A DNA stretch of 64,000 nucleotides from Mactra quadrangularis (taxonomy: Eukaryota > Mollusca > Bivalvia > Venerida > Mactridae), in assembly GCA_025267735.1 (NCBI GenBank), contig CM046307.1:34649231-34713230 (forward strand), written 5' to 3'. Below, in pieces: positions 51,151 to 63,197 of the stretch (within the stretch, counting starts at the first letter, position 1; each line of letters opens with the position of its first letter). The translations under genes were made by a program, and so were the position numbers. The notes below the pieces were generated by a model, which saw only the letters and a program-made list of their open reading frames with translations, made no database searches and was not told where the DNA came from.

Positions 51151-52156
51151 GCGTAGAAGAAAGAAGAAGATGACACAGACTTCCGACCAAATGAAAGATC
51201 AACGACAACCCAAGGTACGTTAATTTCTTGTGTTTGATTTTTCGTATTCTTATGTATTGAGTATGATTTTCTGCTGGTTACGAGCAAGTCGACGCAGTTG
51301 TTTTAACTTATTTGGCTGTGACCAGTGCACCTAACTCAGCTTTCCTGGACACTTATCTGTTTAACCAGTACTTAAGTCACTACCACTTGCATGTTGTTCA
51401 AGAGAAGTCGTACTGTATTTGTTGGGGCAATTTCTTGTAAGGTTATAGCCGCCTGGCCTGGGCGTGATTCAAACCAGTATCCCCTGTACCCCCCCCCCCC
51501 AATCGCACCCCCCCCCTTTTGTGATGATTGATTATGTCTTAATGCGAGTTTGTTTTACGGTGTTGTTTATGTTGCGCACTTTCTATTCTAGACCAAGAAG
51601 AAGAAAGAAGAAGATGACACAGACTACCGACCAAATGAAAGATCACCAAAGACCCAAGGTACGTTAATTTCTTGTGTTTGATTTTTCGTATTCTAGGGTA
51701 TCGAGTATGATTTTCGGCTGGTTACGAGCAAGTTGACGCAGTTGTTTTAACTTATTTGGCTGTGACCAGTGCACCTAACTCAGCTTTCCTGGACACTTTT
51801 CTATTTAACCAGTACTTTTGTCACTACCACTTGCGTGTTGTTCAAGAGGAGTTGTACTGTATTTGTTGCGCCCATTTTATGTAAGGTTATAGCCGCCTGC
51901 CCTGGGCGTGATTCGAACCAGTGTCCCCTGTACCCCCACCAATTGTGATGATTGATTATGTCTTTATGTGAGTTTGTTTTACGGTGTTGTTTATGTTGCG
52001 CACTTTTCTATTCTAGACCAAGAAGAAGAACGAAGAAAGAAGAAGATGACACAGACTGAAGAGGATCCCCTGGTACAGAGAAGTATGACCCTTTTTTAAT
52101 TATATTTTTTCTACTGTTTTTATATTATCCTAACCTTGTTTGTTCTCTGTTTCTAG
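51151..52156 (+). repeat. Unit U51
   Basis: C-tracts 12/9, as in U35, but without the block B change of U35. Confidence 0.95.
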
Positions 52157-53160
52157 GCGTAGAAGAAAGAAGAAGATGACACAGACTTCCGACCAAATGA
52201 AAGATCAACGACAACCCAAGGTACGTTAATTTCTTGTGTTTGATTTTTCGTATTCTTATGTATTGAGTATGATTTTCTGCTGGTTACGAGCAAGTCGACG
52301 CAGTTGTTTTAACTTATTTGGCTGTGACCAGTGCACCTAACTCAGCTTTCCTGGACACTTATCTGTTTAACCAGTACTTAAGTCACTACCACTTGCATGT
52401 TGTTCAAGAGAAGTCGTACTGTATTTGTTGGGGCAATTTCTTGTAAGGTTATAGCCGCCTGGCCTGGGCGTGATTCAAACCAGTATCCCCTGTACCCCCC
52501 CCCCCCAATCGCACCCCCCCTTTTGTGATGATTGATTATGTCTTAATGCGAGTTTGTTTTACGGTGTTGTTTATGTTGCGCACTTTCTATTCTAGACCAA
52601 GAAGAAGAAAGAAGAAGATGACACAGACTACCGACCAAATGAAAGATCACCAAAGACCCAAGGTACGTTAATTTCTTGTGTTTGATTTTTCGTATTCTAG
52701 GGTATCGAGTATGATTTTCGGCTGGTTACGAGCAAGTTGACGCAGTTGTTTTAACTTATTTGGCTGTGACCAGTGCACCTAACTCAGCTTTCCTGGACAC
52801 TTTTCTATTTAACCAGTACTTTTGTCACTACCACTTGCGTGTTGTTCAAGAGGAGTTGTACTGTATTTGTTGCGCCCATTTTATGTAAGGTTATAGCCGC
52901 CTGCCCTGGGCGTGATTCGAACCAGTGTCCCCTGTACCCCCACCAATTGTGATGATTGATTATGTCTTTATGTGAGTTTGTTTTACGGTGTTGTTTATGT
53001 TGCGCACTTTTCTATTCTAGACCAAGAAGAAGAACGAAGAAAGAAGAAGATGACACAGACTGAAGAGGATCCCCTGGTACAGAGAAGTATGACCCTTTTT
53101 TAATTATATTTTTTCTACTGTTTTTATATTATCCTAACCTTGTTTGTTCTCTGTTTCTAT
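52157..53160 (+). repeat. Unit U52
   Basis: C-tracts 12/7. Its intron C ends AT (53159-53160) instead of AG. Confidence 0.95.
53159..53160 (+). other. Lost first acceptor of block A (AG to AT), between U52 and U53
   Basis: Same change as at 37095-37096, 16,064 bp away; inherited through the block duplication. Confidence 0.75.
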
Positions 53161-54162
53161 GCGTAGAAGAAAGAAGAAGATGACACAGACTTCCGACCAA
53201 ATGAAAGATCAACGACAACCCAAGGTACGTTAATTTCTTGTGTTTGATTTTTCGTATTCTTATGTATTGAGTATGATTTTCTGCTGGTTACGAGCAAGTC
53301 GACGCAGTTGTTTTAACTTATTTGGCTGTGACCAGTGCACCTAACTCAGCTTTCCTGGACACTTATCTGTTTAACCAGTACTTAAGTCACTACCACTTGC
53401 ATGTTGTTCAAAAGAAGTCGTACTGTATTTGTTGGGGCAATTTCTTGTAAGGTTATAGCCGCCTGGCCTGGGCGTGATTCAAACCAGTATCCCCTGTACC
53501 CCCCCCCAATCGCACCCCCCCCTTTTGTGATGATTGATTATGTCTTAATGCGAGTTTGTTTTACGGTGTTGTTTATGTTGCGCACTTTCTATTCTAGACC
53601 AAGAAGAAGAAAGAAGAAGATGACACAGACTACCGACCAAATGAAAGATCACCAAAGACCCAAGGTACGTTAATTTCTTGTGTTTGATTTTTCGTATTCT
53701 AGGGTATCGAGTATGATTTTCGGCTGGTTACGAGCAAGTTGACGCAGTTGTTTTAACTTATTTGGCTGTGACCAGTGCACCTAACTCAGCTTTCCTGGAC
53801 ACTTTTCTATTTAACCAGTACTTTTGTCACTACCACTTGCGTGTTGTTCAAGAGGAGTTGTACTGTATTTGTTGCGCCCATTTTATGTAAGGTTATAGCC
53901 GCCTGCCCTGGGCGTGATTCGAACCAGTGTCCCCTGTACCCCCACCAATTGTGATGATTGATTATGTCTTTATGTGAGTTTGTTTTACGGTGTTGTTTAT
54001 GTTGCGCACTTTTCTATTCTAGACCAAGAAGAAGAACGAAGAAAGAAGAAGATGACACAGACTGAAGAGGATCCCCTGGTACAGAGAAGTATGACCCTTT
54101 TTTAATTATATTTTTTCTACTGTTTTTATATTATCCTAACCTTGTTTGTTCTCTGTTTCTAG
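53161..54162 (+). repeat. Unit U53
   Basis: Preceded by the mutated acceptor; G to A at 53412; C-tracts 9/8. Matches U37. Confidence 0.95.
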
Positions 54163-55170
54163 GCGTAGAAGAAAGAAGAAGATGACACAGACTTCCGACC
54201 AAATGAAAGATCAACGACAACCCAAGGTACGTTAATTTCTTGTGTTTGATTTTTCGTATTCTTATGTATTGAGTATGATTTTCTGCTGGTTACGAGCATG
54301 TCGACGCAGTTGTTTTAACTTATTTGGCTGTGACCAGTGCACCTAACTCAGCTTTCCTGGACACTTATCTGTTTAACCAGTACTTAAGTCACTACCACTT
54401 GCATGTTGTTCAAGAGAAGTCGTACTGTATTTGTTGGGGCAATTTCTTGTAAGGTTATAGCCGCCTGGCCTGGGCGTGATTCAAACCAGTATCCCCTGTA
54501 CCCCCCCCCCCCAATCGCACCCCCCCCCCCTTTTGTGATGATTGATTATGTCTTAATGCGAGTTTGTTTTACGGTGTTGTTTATGTTGCGCACTTTCTAT
54601 TCTAGACCAAGAAGAAGAAAGAAGAAGATGACACAGACTACCGACCAAATGAAAGATCACCAAAGACCCAAGGTACGTTAATTTCTTGTGTTTGATTTTT
54701 CGTATTCTAGGGTATCGAGTATGATTTTCGGCTGGTTACGAGCAAGTTGACGCAGTTGTTTTAACTTATTTGGCTGTGACCAGTGCACCTAACTCAGCTT
54801 TCCTGGACACTTTTCTATTTAACCAGTACTTTTGTCACTACCACTTGCGTGTTGTTCAAGAGGAGTTGTACTGTATTTGTTGCGCCCATTTTATGTAAGG
54901 TTATAGCCGCCTGCCCTGGGCGTGATTCGAACCAGTGTCCCCTGTACCCCCACCAATTGTGATGATTGATTATGTCTTTATGTGAGTTTGTTTTACGGTG
55001 TTGTTTATGTTGCGCACTTTTCTATTCTAGACCAAGAAGAAGAACGAAGAAAGAAGAAGATGACACAGACTGAAGAGGATCCCCTGGTACAGAGAAGTAT
55101 GACCCTTTTTTAATTATATTTTTTCTACTGTTTTTATATTATCCTAACCTTGTTTGTTCTCTGTTTCTAG
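54163..55170 (+). repeat. Unit U54
   Basis: C-tracts 12/11, like U38, but carries AGCATG at 54299, which U38 lacks. This suggests conversion or recurrent change. Confidence 0.95.
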
Positions 55171-56174
55171 GCGTAGAAGAAAGAAGAAGATGACACAGAC
55201 TTCCGACCAAATGAAAGATCAACGACAACCCAAGGTACGTTAATTTCTTGTGTTTGATTTTTCGTATTCTTATGTATTGAGTATGATTTTCTGCTGGTTA
55301 CGAGCAAGTCGACGCAGTTGTTTTAACTTATTTGGCTGTGACCAGTGCACCTAACTCAGCTTTCCTGGACACTTATCTGTTTAACCAGTACTTAAGTCAC
55401 TACCACTTGCATGTTGTTCAAGAGAAGTCGTACTGTATTTGTTGGGGCAATTTCTTGTAAGGTTATAGCCGCCTGGCCTGGGCGTGATTCAAACCAGTAT
55501 CCCCTGTACCCCCCCCCCCAATCGCACCCCCCCCTTTTGTGATGATTGATTATGTCTTAATGCGAGTTTGTTTTACGGTGTTGTTTATGTTGCGCACTTT
55601 CTATTCTAGACCAAGAAGAAGAAAGAAGAAGATGACACAGACTACCGACCAAATGAAAGATCACCAAAGACCCAAGGTACGTTAATTTCTTGTGTTTGAT
55701 TTTTCGTATTCTAGGGTATCGAGTATGATTTTCGGCTGGTTACGAGCAAGTTGACGCAGTTGTTTTAACTTATTTGGCTGTGACCAGTGCACCTAACTCA
55801 GCTTTCCTGGACACTTTTCTATTTAACCAGTACTTTTGTCACTATCACTTGCGTGTTGTTCAAGAGGAGTTGTACTGTATTTGTTGCGCCCATTTTATGT
55901 AAGGTTATAGCCGCCTGCCCTGGGCGTGATTCGAACCAGTGTCCCCTGTACCCCCACCAATTGTGATGATTGATTATGTCTTTATGTGAGTTTGTTTTAC
56001 GGTGTTGTTTATGTTGCGCACTTTTCTATTCTAGACCAAGAAGAAGAACGAAGAAAGAAGAAGATGACACAGTCTGAAGAGGATCCCCTGGTACAGAGAA
56101 GTATGACCCTTTTTTAATTATATTTTTTCTACTGTTTTTATATTATCCTAACCTTGTTTGTTCTCTGTTTCTAG
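55171..56174 (+). repeat. Unit U55
   Basis: C-tracts 11/8; C to T at 55845, shared with U39; private A to T at 56073 in block C. Confidence 0.95.
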
Positions 56175-57176
56175 GCGTAGAAGAAAGAAGAAGATGACAC
56201 AGACTTCCGACCAAATGAAAGATCAACGACAACCCAAGGTACGTTAATTTCTTGTGTTTGATTTTTCGTATTCTTATGTATTGAGTATGATTTTCTGCTG
56301 GTTACGAGCAAGTCGACGCAGTTGTTTTAACTTATTTGGCTGTGACCAGTGCACCTAACTCAGCTTTCCTGGACACTTATCTGTTTAACCAGTACTTAAG
56401 TCACTACCACTTGCATGTTGTTCAAGAGAAGTCGTACTGTATTTGTTGGGGCAATTTCTTGTATGGTTATAGCCGCCTGGCCTGGGCGTGATTCAAACCA
56501 GTATCCCCTGTACCCCCCCCCAATCGCACCCCCCCCTTTTGTGATGATTGATTATGTCTTAATGCGAGTTTGTTTTACGGTGTTGTTTATGTTGCGCACT
56601 TTCTATTCTAGACCAAGAAGAAGAAAGAAGAAGATGACACAGACTACCGACCAAATGAAAGATCACCAAAGACCCAAGGTACGTTAATTTCTTGTGTTTG
56701 ATTTTTCGTATTCTAGGGTATCGAGTATGATTTTCGGCTGGTTACGAGCAAGTTGACGCAGTTGTTTTAACTTATTTGGCTGTGACCAGTGCACCTAACT
56801 CAGCTTTCCTGGACACTTTTCTATTTAACCAGTACTTTTGTCACTACCACTTGCGTGTTGTTCAAGAGGAGTTGTACTGTATTTGTTGCGCCCATTTTAT
56901 GTAAGGTTATAGCCGCCTGCCCTGGGCGTGATTCGAACCAGTGTCCCCTGTACCCCCACCAATTGTGATGATTGATTATGTCTTTATGTGAGTTTGTTTT
57001 ACGGTGTTGTTTATGTTGCGCACTTTTCTATTCTAGACCAAGAAGAAGAACGAAGAAAGAAGAAGATGACACAGACTGAAGAGGATCCCCTGGTACAGAG
57101 AAGTATGACCCTTTTTTAATTATATTTTTTCTACTGTTTTTATATTATCCTAACCTTGTTTGTTCTCTGTTTCTAG
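56175..57176 (+). repeat. Unit U56 (extra unit of the second block)
   Basis: C-tracts 9/8; private A to T at 56464. It lies between the counterparts of U39 and U40 and has no partner in the first block. Confidence 0.95.
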
Positions 57177-58181
57177 GCGTAGAAGAAAGAAGAAGATGAC
57201 ACAGACTTCCGACCAAATGAAAGATCAACGACAACCCAAGGTACGTTAATTTCTTGTGTTTGATTTTTCGTATTCTTATGTATTGAGTATGATTTTCTGC
57301 TGGTTACGAGCAAGTCGACGCAGTTGTTTTAACTTATTTGGCTGTGACCAGTGCACCTAACTCAGCTTTCCTGGACACTTATCTGTTTAACCAGTACTTA
57401 AGTCACTACCACTTGCATGTTGTTCAAGAGAAGTCGTACTGTATTTGTTGGGGCAATTTCTTGTAAGGTTATAGCCGCCTGGCCTGGGTGTGATTCAAAC
57501 CAGTATCCCCTGTACCCCCCCCCCCAATCGCACCCCACCCCTTTTGTGATGATTGATTATGTCTTAATGCGAGTTTGTTTTACGGTGTTGTTTATGTTGC
57601 GCACTTTCTATTCTAGACCAAGAAGAAGAAAGAAGAAGATGACACAGACTACCGACCAAATGAAAGATCACCAAAGACCCAAGGTACGTTAATTTCTTGT
57701 GTTTGATTTTTCGTATTCTAGGGTATCGAGTATGATTTTCGGCTGGTTACGAGCAAGTTGACGCAGTTGTTTTAACTTATTTGGCTGTGACCAGTGCACC
57801 TAACTCAGCTTTCCTGGACACTTTTCTATTTAACCAGTACTTTTGTCACTACCACTTGCGTGTTGTTCAAGAGGAGTTGTACTGTATTTGTTGCACCCAT
57901 TTTATGTAAGGTTATAGCCGCCTGCCCTGGGCGTGATTCGAACCAGTGTCCCCTGTACCCCCACCAATTGTGATGATTGATTATGTCTTTATGTGAGTTT
58001 GTTTTACGGTGTTGTTTATGTTGCGCACTTTTCTATTCTAGACCAAGAAGAAGAACAAAGAAAGAAGAAGATGACACAGACTGAAGAGGATCCCCTGGTA
58101 CAGAGAAGTATGACCCTTTTTTAATTATATTTTTTCTACTGTTTTTATATTATCCTAACCTTGTTTGTTCTCTGTTTCTAG
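57177..58181 (+). repeat. Unit U57
   Basis: Rare variants at 57489, 57537 (C4AC4), 57895 and 58057, all four shared with U40. Confidence 0.95.
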
Positions 58182-59184
58182 GCGTAGAAGAAAGAAGAAG
58201 ATGACACAGACTTCCGACCAAATGAAAGATCAACGACAACCCAAGGTACGTTAATTTCTTGTGTTTGATTTTTCGTATTCTTATGTATTGAGTATGATTT
58301 TCTGCTGGTTACGAGCAAGTCGACGCAGTTGTTTTAACTTATTTGGCTGTGACCAGTGCACCTAACTCAGCTTTCCTGGACACTTATCTGTTTAACCAGT
58401 ACTTAAGTCACTACCACTTGCATGTTGTTCAAGAGAAGTCGTACTGTATTTGTTGGGGCAATTTCTTGTAAGGTTATAGCCGCCTGGCCTGGGCGTGATT
58501 CAAACCAGTATCCCCTGTACCCCCCCCCAATCGCACCCCCCCCCTTTTGTGATGATTGATTATGTCTTAATGCGAGTTTGTTTTACGGTGTTGTTTATGT
58601 TGCGCACTTTCTATTCTAGACCAAGAAGAAGAAAGAAGAAGATGACACAGACTACTGACCAAATGAAAGATCACCAAAGACCCAAGGTACGTTAATTTCT
58701 TGTGTTTGATTTTTCGTATTCTAGGGTATCGAGTATGATTTTCGGCTGGTTACGAGCAAGTTGACGCAGTTGTTTTAACTTATTTGGCTGTGACCAGTGC
58801 ACCTAACTCAGCTTTCCTGGACACTTTTCTATTTAACCAGTACTTTTGTCACTACCACTTGCGTGTTGTTCAAGAGGAGTTGTACTGTATTTGTTGCGCC
58901 CATTTTATGTAAGGTTATAGCCGCCTGCCCTGGGCGTGATTCGAACCAGTGTCCCCTGTACCCCCACCAATTGTGATGATTGATTATGTCTTTATGTGAG
59001 TTTGTTTTACGGTGTTGTTTATGTTGCGCACTTTTCTATTCTAGACCAAGAAGAAGAACGAAGAAAGAAGAAGATGACACAGACTGAAGAGGATCCCCTG
59101 GTACAGAGAAGTATGACCCTTTTTTAATTATATTTTTTCTACTGTTTTTATATTATCCTAACCTTGTTTGTTCTCTGTTTCTAG
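58182..59184 (+). repeat. Unit U58
   Basis: C-tracts 9/9; private C to T at 58656 in block B, making TGA in one of its two open frames. Confidence 0.95.
58656..58658 (+). other. TGA in block B of U58
   Basis: Codon 13 of the frame that starts at the first base of block B (58620) is TGA instead of CGA. In the other open frame of block B the same change is silent (ACC to ACT). Confidence 0.7.
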
Positions 59185-60188
59185 GCGTAGAAGAAAGAAG
59201 AAGATGACACAGACTTCCGACCAAATGAAAGATCAACGACAACCCAAGGTACGTTAATTTCTTGTGTTTGATTTTTCGTATTCTTATGTATTGAGTATGA
59301 TTTTCTGCTGGTTACGAGCAAGTCGACGCAGTTGTTTTAACTTATTTGGCTGTGACCAGTGCACCTAACTCAGCTTTCCTGGACACTTATCTGTTTAACC
59401 AGTACTTAAGTCACTACCACTTGCATGTTGTTCAAGAGAAGTCGTACTGTATTTGTTGGGGCAATTTCTTGTAAGGTTATAGCCGCCTGGCCTGGGCGTG
59501 ATTCAAACCAGTATCCCCTGTACCCCCCCCCAATCGCACCCCCCCCCCTTTTGTGATGATTGATTATGTCTTAATGCGAGTTTGTTTTACGGTGTTGTTT
59601 ATGTTGCGCACTTTCTATTCTAGACCAAGAAGAAGAAAGAAGAAGATGACACAGACTACCGACCAAATGAAAGATCACCAAAGACCCAAGGTACGTTAAT
59701 TTCTTGTGTTTGATTTTTCGTATTCTAGGGTATCGAGTATGATTTTCGGCTGGTTACGAGCAAGTTGACGCAGTTGTTTTAACTTATTTGGCTGTGACCA
59801 GTGCACCTAACTCAGCTTTCCTGGACACTTTTCTATTTAACCAGTACTTTTTTCACTACCACTTGCGTGTTGTTCAAGAGGAGTTGTACTGTATTTGTTG
59901 CGCCCATTTTATGTAAGGTTATAGCCGCCTGCCCTGGGCGTGATTCGAACCAGTGTCCCCTGTACCCCCACCAATTGTGATGATTGATTATGTCTTTATG
60001 TGAGTTTGTTTTACGGTGTTGTTTATGTTGCGCACTTTTCTATTCTAGACCAAGAAGAAGAACGAAGAAAGAAGAAGATGACACAGACTGAAGAGGATCC
60101 CCTGGTACAGAGAAGTATGACCCTTTTTTAATTATATTTTTTCTACTGTTTTTATATTATCCTAACCTTGTTTGTTCTCTGTTTCTAG
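59185..60188 (+). repeat. Unit U59
   Basis: C-tracts 9/10; TTCACT at 59852. Confidence 0.95.
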
Positions 60189-61190
60189 GCGTAGAAGAAA
60201 GAAGAAGATGACACAGACTTCCGACCAAATGAAAGATCAACGACAACCCAAGGTACGTTAATTTCTTGTGTTTGATTTTTCGTATTCTTATGTATTGAGT
60301 ATGATTTTCTGCTGGTTACGAGCAAGTCGACGCAGTTGTTTTAACTTATTTGGCTGTGACCAGTGCACCTAACTCAGCTTTCCTGGACACTTATCTGTTT
60401 AACCAGTACTTAAGTCACTACCACTTGCATGTTGTTCAAGAGAAGTCGTACTGTATTTGTTGGGGCAATTTCTTGTAAGGTTATAGCCGCCTGGCCTGGG
60501 CGTGATTCAAACCAGTATCCCCTGTACCCCCCCCCAATCGCACCCCCCCCTTTTGTGATGATTGATTATGTCTTAATGCGAGTTTGTTTTACGGTGTTGT
60601 TTATGTTGCGCACTTTCTATTCTAGACCAAGAAGAAGAAAGAAGAAGATGACACAGACTACCGACCAAATGAAAGATCACCAAAGACCCAAGGTACGTTA
60701 ATTTCTTGTGTTTGATTTTTCGTATTCTAGGGTATCGAGTATGATTTTCGGCTGGTTACGAGCAAGTTGACGCAGTTGTTTTAACTTATTTGGCTGTGAC
60801 CAGTGCACCTAACTCAGCTTTCCTGGACACTTTTCTATTTAACCAGTACTTTTGTCACTACCACTTGCGTGTTGTTCAAGAGGAGTTGTACTGTATTTGT
60901 TGCGCCCATTTTATGTAAGGTTATAGCCGCCTGCCCTGGGCGTGATTCGAACCAGTGTCCCCTGTACCCCCACCAATTGTGATGATTGATTATGTCTTTA
61001 TGTGAGTTTGTTTTACGGTGTTGTTTATGTTGCGCACTTTTCTATTCTAGACCAAGAAGAAGAACGAAGAAAGAAGAAGATGACACAGACTGAAGAGGAT
61101 CCCCTGGTACAGAGAAGTATGACCCTTTTTTAATTATATTTTTTCTACTGTTTTTATATTATCCTAACCTTGTTTGTTCTCTGTTTCTAG
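60189..61190 (+). repeat. Unit U60
   Basis: C-tracts 9/8. No diagnostic substitution noticed. Confidence 0.95.
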
Positions 61191-62194
61191 GCGTAGAAGA
61201 AAGAAGAAGATGACACAGACTTCCGACCAAATGAAAGATCAACGACAACCCAAGGTACGTTAATTTCTTGTGTTTGATTTTTCGTATTCTTATGTATTGA
61301 GTATGATTTTCTGCTGGTTACGAGCAAGTCGACGCAGTTGTTTTAACTTATTTGGCTGTGACCAGTGCACCTAACTCAGCTTTCCTGGACACTTATCTGT
61401 TTAACCAGTACTTAAGTCACTACCACTTGCATGTTGTTCAAGAGAAGTCGTACTGTATTTGTTGGGGCAATTTCTTGTAAGGTTATAGCCGCCTGGCCTG
61501 GGCGTGATTCAAACCAGTATCCCCTGTACCCCCCCCCAATCGCACCCCCCCCCCTTTTGTGATGATTGATTATGTCTTAATGCGAGTTTGTTTTACGGTG
61601 TTGTTTATGTTGCGCACTTTCTATTCTAGACCAAGAAGAAGAAAGAAGAAGATGACACAGACTACCGACCAAATGAAAGATCACCAAAGACCCAAGGTAC
61701 GTTAATTTCTTGTGTTTGATTTTTCGTATTCTAGGGTATCGAGTATGATTTTCGGCTGGTTACGAGCAAGTTGACGCAGTTGTTTTAACTTATTTGGCTG
61801 TGACCAGTGCACCTAACTCAGCTTTCCTGGACACTTTTCTATTTAACCAGTACTTTTGTCACTACCACTTGTGTGTTGTTCAAGAGGAGTTGTACTGTAT
61901 TTGTTGCGCCCATTTTATGTAAGGTTATAGCCGCCTGCCCTGGGCGTGATTCGAACCAGTGTCCCCTGTACCCCCACCAATTGTGATGATTGATTATGTC
62001 TTTATGTGAGTTTGTTTTACGGTGTTGTTTATGTTGCGCACTTTTCTATTCTAGACCAAGAAGAAGAACGAAGAAAGAAGAAGATGACACAGACTGAAGA
62101 GGATCCCCTGGTACAGAGAAGTATGACCCTTTTTTAATTATATTTTTTCTACTGTTTTTATATTATCCTAACCTTGTTTGTTCTCTGTTTCTAG
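61191..62194 (+). repeat. Unit U61
   Basis: C-tracts 9/10; C to T at 61872, shared with U44. Confidence 0.95.
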
Positions 62195-63197
62195 GCGTAG
62201 AAGAAAGAAGAAGATGACACAGACTTCCGACCAAATGAAAGATCAACGACAACCCAAGGTACGTTAATTTCTTGTGTTTGATTTTTCGTATTCTTATGTA
62301 TTGAGTATGATTTTCTGCTGGTTACGAGCATGTCGACGCAGTTGTTTTAACTTATTTGGCTGTGACCAGTGCACCTAACTCAGCTTTCCTGGACACTTAT
62401 CTGTTTAACCAGTACTTAAGTCACTACCACTTGCATGTTGTTCAAGAGAAGTCGTACTGTATTTGTTGGGGCAATTTCTTGTAAGGTTATAGCCGCCTGG
62501 CCTGGGCGTGATTCAAACCAGTATCCCCTGTACCCCCCCCCAATCGCACCCCCCCCCTTTTGTGATGATTGATTATGTCTTAATGCGAGTTTGTTTTACG
62601 GTGTTGTTTATGTTGCGCACTTTCTATTCTAGACCAAGAAGAAGAAAGAAGAAGATGACACAGACTACCGACCAAATGAAAGATCACCAAAGACCCAAGG
62701 TACGTTAATTTCTTGTGTTTGATTTTTCGTATTCTAGGGTATCGAGTATGATTTTCGGCTGGTTACGAGCAAGTTGACGCAGTTGTTTTAACTTATTTGG
62801 CTGTGACCAGTGCACCTAACTCAGCTTTCCTGGACACTTTTCTATTTAACCAGTACTTTTGTCACTACCACTTGCGTGTTGTTCAAGAGGAGTTGTACTG
62901 TATTTGTTGCGCCCATTTTATGTAAGGTTATAGCCGCCTGCCCTGGGCGTGATTCGAACCAGTGTCCCCTGTACCCCCACCAATTGTGATGATTGATTAT
63001 GTCTTTATGTGAGTTTGTTTTACGGTGTTGTTTATGTTGCGCACTTTTCTATTCTAGACCAAGAAGAAGAACGAAGAAAGAAGAAGATGACACAGACTGA
63101 AGAGGATCCCCTGGTACAGAGAAGTATGACCCTTTTTTAATTATATTTTTTCTACTGTTTTTATATTATCCTAACCTTGTTTGTTCTCTGTTTCTAG
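62195..63197 (+). repeat. Unit U62
   Basis: AGCATG at 62331; C-tracts 9/9. Confidence 0.95.
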
